From positions 1 through 16,174 of the forward strand of contig DAICZO010000273.1 in the NCBI GenBank assembly GCA_027311125.1: a DNA stretch of 16,174 nucleotides, in the 5' to 3' direction. The notes beneath the pieces were generated by a model. It was not told the origin of the DNA. It saw only the letters and a list, made by a program, of their open reading frames with translations, and did not search any database. Of the stretch, positions 15,754 to 16,174 are shown piece after piece. Numbering within the stretch: the stretch's first letter is position 1; each line of letters starts with the position of its first letter. The position numbers and the translations under genes were made by a program. This stretch comes from Acidobacteriaceae bacterium (GTDB lineage Bacteria; Acidobacteriota; Terriglobia; Terriglobales; Acidobacteriaceae).

Positions 15754-16174
15754 ATGCGACTTCGTTACGGTCTCATCTGCACCCTGTTCGCCACCCAACT
15801 CGCTCTCGCTGCCCCGGCCAATCCCGCCGCTCCCGCTCGCTGGTCCGAGGCCAAAGCCAACGCCTGGTATGCCCAGCAGCCCTGGCTCGTCGGTGCCAAC
15901 TTCGTCCCCTCCGACGCCATCAACCAGCTCGAAATGTTCCAGGCAGCCACCTTCAACCCCGCGTTGAACGACAAAGAGCTCGGCATGGCCGAGAGCATCG
16001 GCATGAACACCATGCGTGTCTTCCTCCAGGACCAACTCTGGACCCAGGACCCCGAAGGCTTCAAGCAGCGCCTCGACGCCTTCCTCGCCATCGCCGCAAA
16101 GCACCACATCCGTCCCCTGCTCGTCCTCTTTGACTCCTGTTGGGAGCCCAACCCCCACCTCGGCCCCCAGCACC
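15754..16174 (+). CDS. Exported putative (beta/alpha)8 glycoside hydrolase, 5' part only
   Basis: Open from the ATG at 15754 to the right edge: 140 codons without a stop, so the C-terminus is unseen. GAGGA (15744-15748) lies 5 nt upstream. Residues 1-20 (MRLRYGLICTLFATQLALAA) form a Sec signal peptide. The mature part has WLVGANFVPSDAINQLEMFQ, GMAESIGMNTMRVFLQDQLW and HHIRPLLVLFDSCWEP, which look like the first strands of a clan-A type barrel as in proteins annotated cellulase-family or 1,4-beta-xylanase in Acidobacteriota and Bacteroidota. The catalytic Glu residues would lie beyond the edge, so family and activity cannot be assigned. It is divergent from lacI and shares the best operator, so it probably belongs to the same regulon. 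Confidence 0.8.
   Translation, partial: MRLRYGLICTLFATQLALAAPANPAAPARWSEAKANAWYAQQPWLVGANFVPSDAINQLEMFQAATFNPALNDKELGMAESIGMNTMRVFLQDQLWTQDPEGFKQRLDAFLAIAAKHHIRPLLVLFDSCWEPNPHLGPQH

Noticed and set aside
15622..16173. N-terminal extension of the LacI frame to the right edge
   Set aside because: The extended frame runs antisense to the glycosidase-like gene and through the operator; LacI proteins begin at the helix-turn-helix.

Overview
The window looks like part of the chromosome of a soil- or plant-associated Acidobacteriota, most plausibly a Terriglobia member of the Granulicella/Terriglobus/Edaphobacter type. This is inferred from the roughly 60% GC look of the genes, TTG starts next to strong Shine-Dalgarno sites, the number of exported glycosidases and the flavour of the proteins. 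No 16S rRNA or marker gene is present to prove it. No tRNA, rRNA, CRISPR array, insertion sequence or phage gene was seen.

Layout. Minus strand 1-1364: an exported GH42 beta-galactosidase cut by the left edge. Plus strand 1674-2414: glpF, the glycerol facilitator. Minus strand 5512-2448: glpK then glpD, overlapping by the four bases ATGA, so glpKD converges on glpF. Plus strand 5839-12253: three exported beta-galactosidase-like enzymes in a row, GH35 with a DUF5597-type C-terminus, GH42, and a Tat-exported GH2. Minus strand 15621-12319: a LacI-family repressor followed by an exported GH36 alpha-galactosidase. Plus strand from 15754: the first 140 residues of an exported putative glycosidase cut by the right edge. 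A strong two-way hairpin terminator at 12284-12316 separates the GH2 and GH36 genes, which converge.

Regulation. All three divergent intergenic regions (GH42/glpF, glpK/GH35, lacI/GH-like) contain one copy of the same 16-bp palindrome, ATGTAA-N4-TTACAT, at 1440-1455, 5594-5609 and 15665-15680. It has the form of a LacI-family operator and one copy lies 44 bp before lacI itself. The simplest reading is one regulon, run by the local LacI protein, covering both the galactosidases and the glycerol genes. Weaker copies lie before lacI (15635-15648), before the GH36 gene (14579-14592) and, as a half-site, over the ribosome binding site of the GH35 gene.

How the genes may work together. Alpha- and beta-galactosidases outside the cytoplasm, plus uptake (GlpF), phosphorylation (GlpK) and oxidation (GlpD) of glycerol, are the activities needed to strip and use galactosyl-glycerols. 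Examples are the alpha-Gal-beta-Gal-glycerol head group of plant and algal galactolipids, or floridoside-type solutes. This is an inference from gene content and the shared operator. The conservative alternative is a hemicellulose galactoside locus lying next to ordinary glycerol genes.
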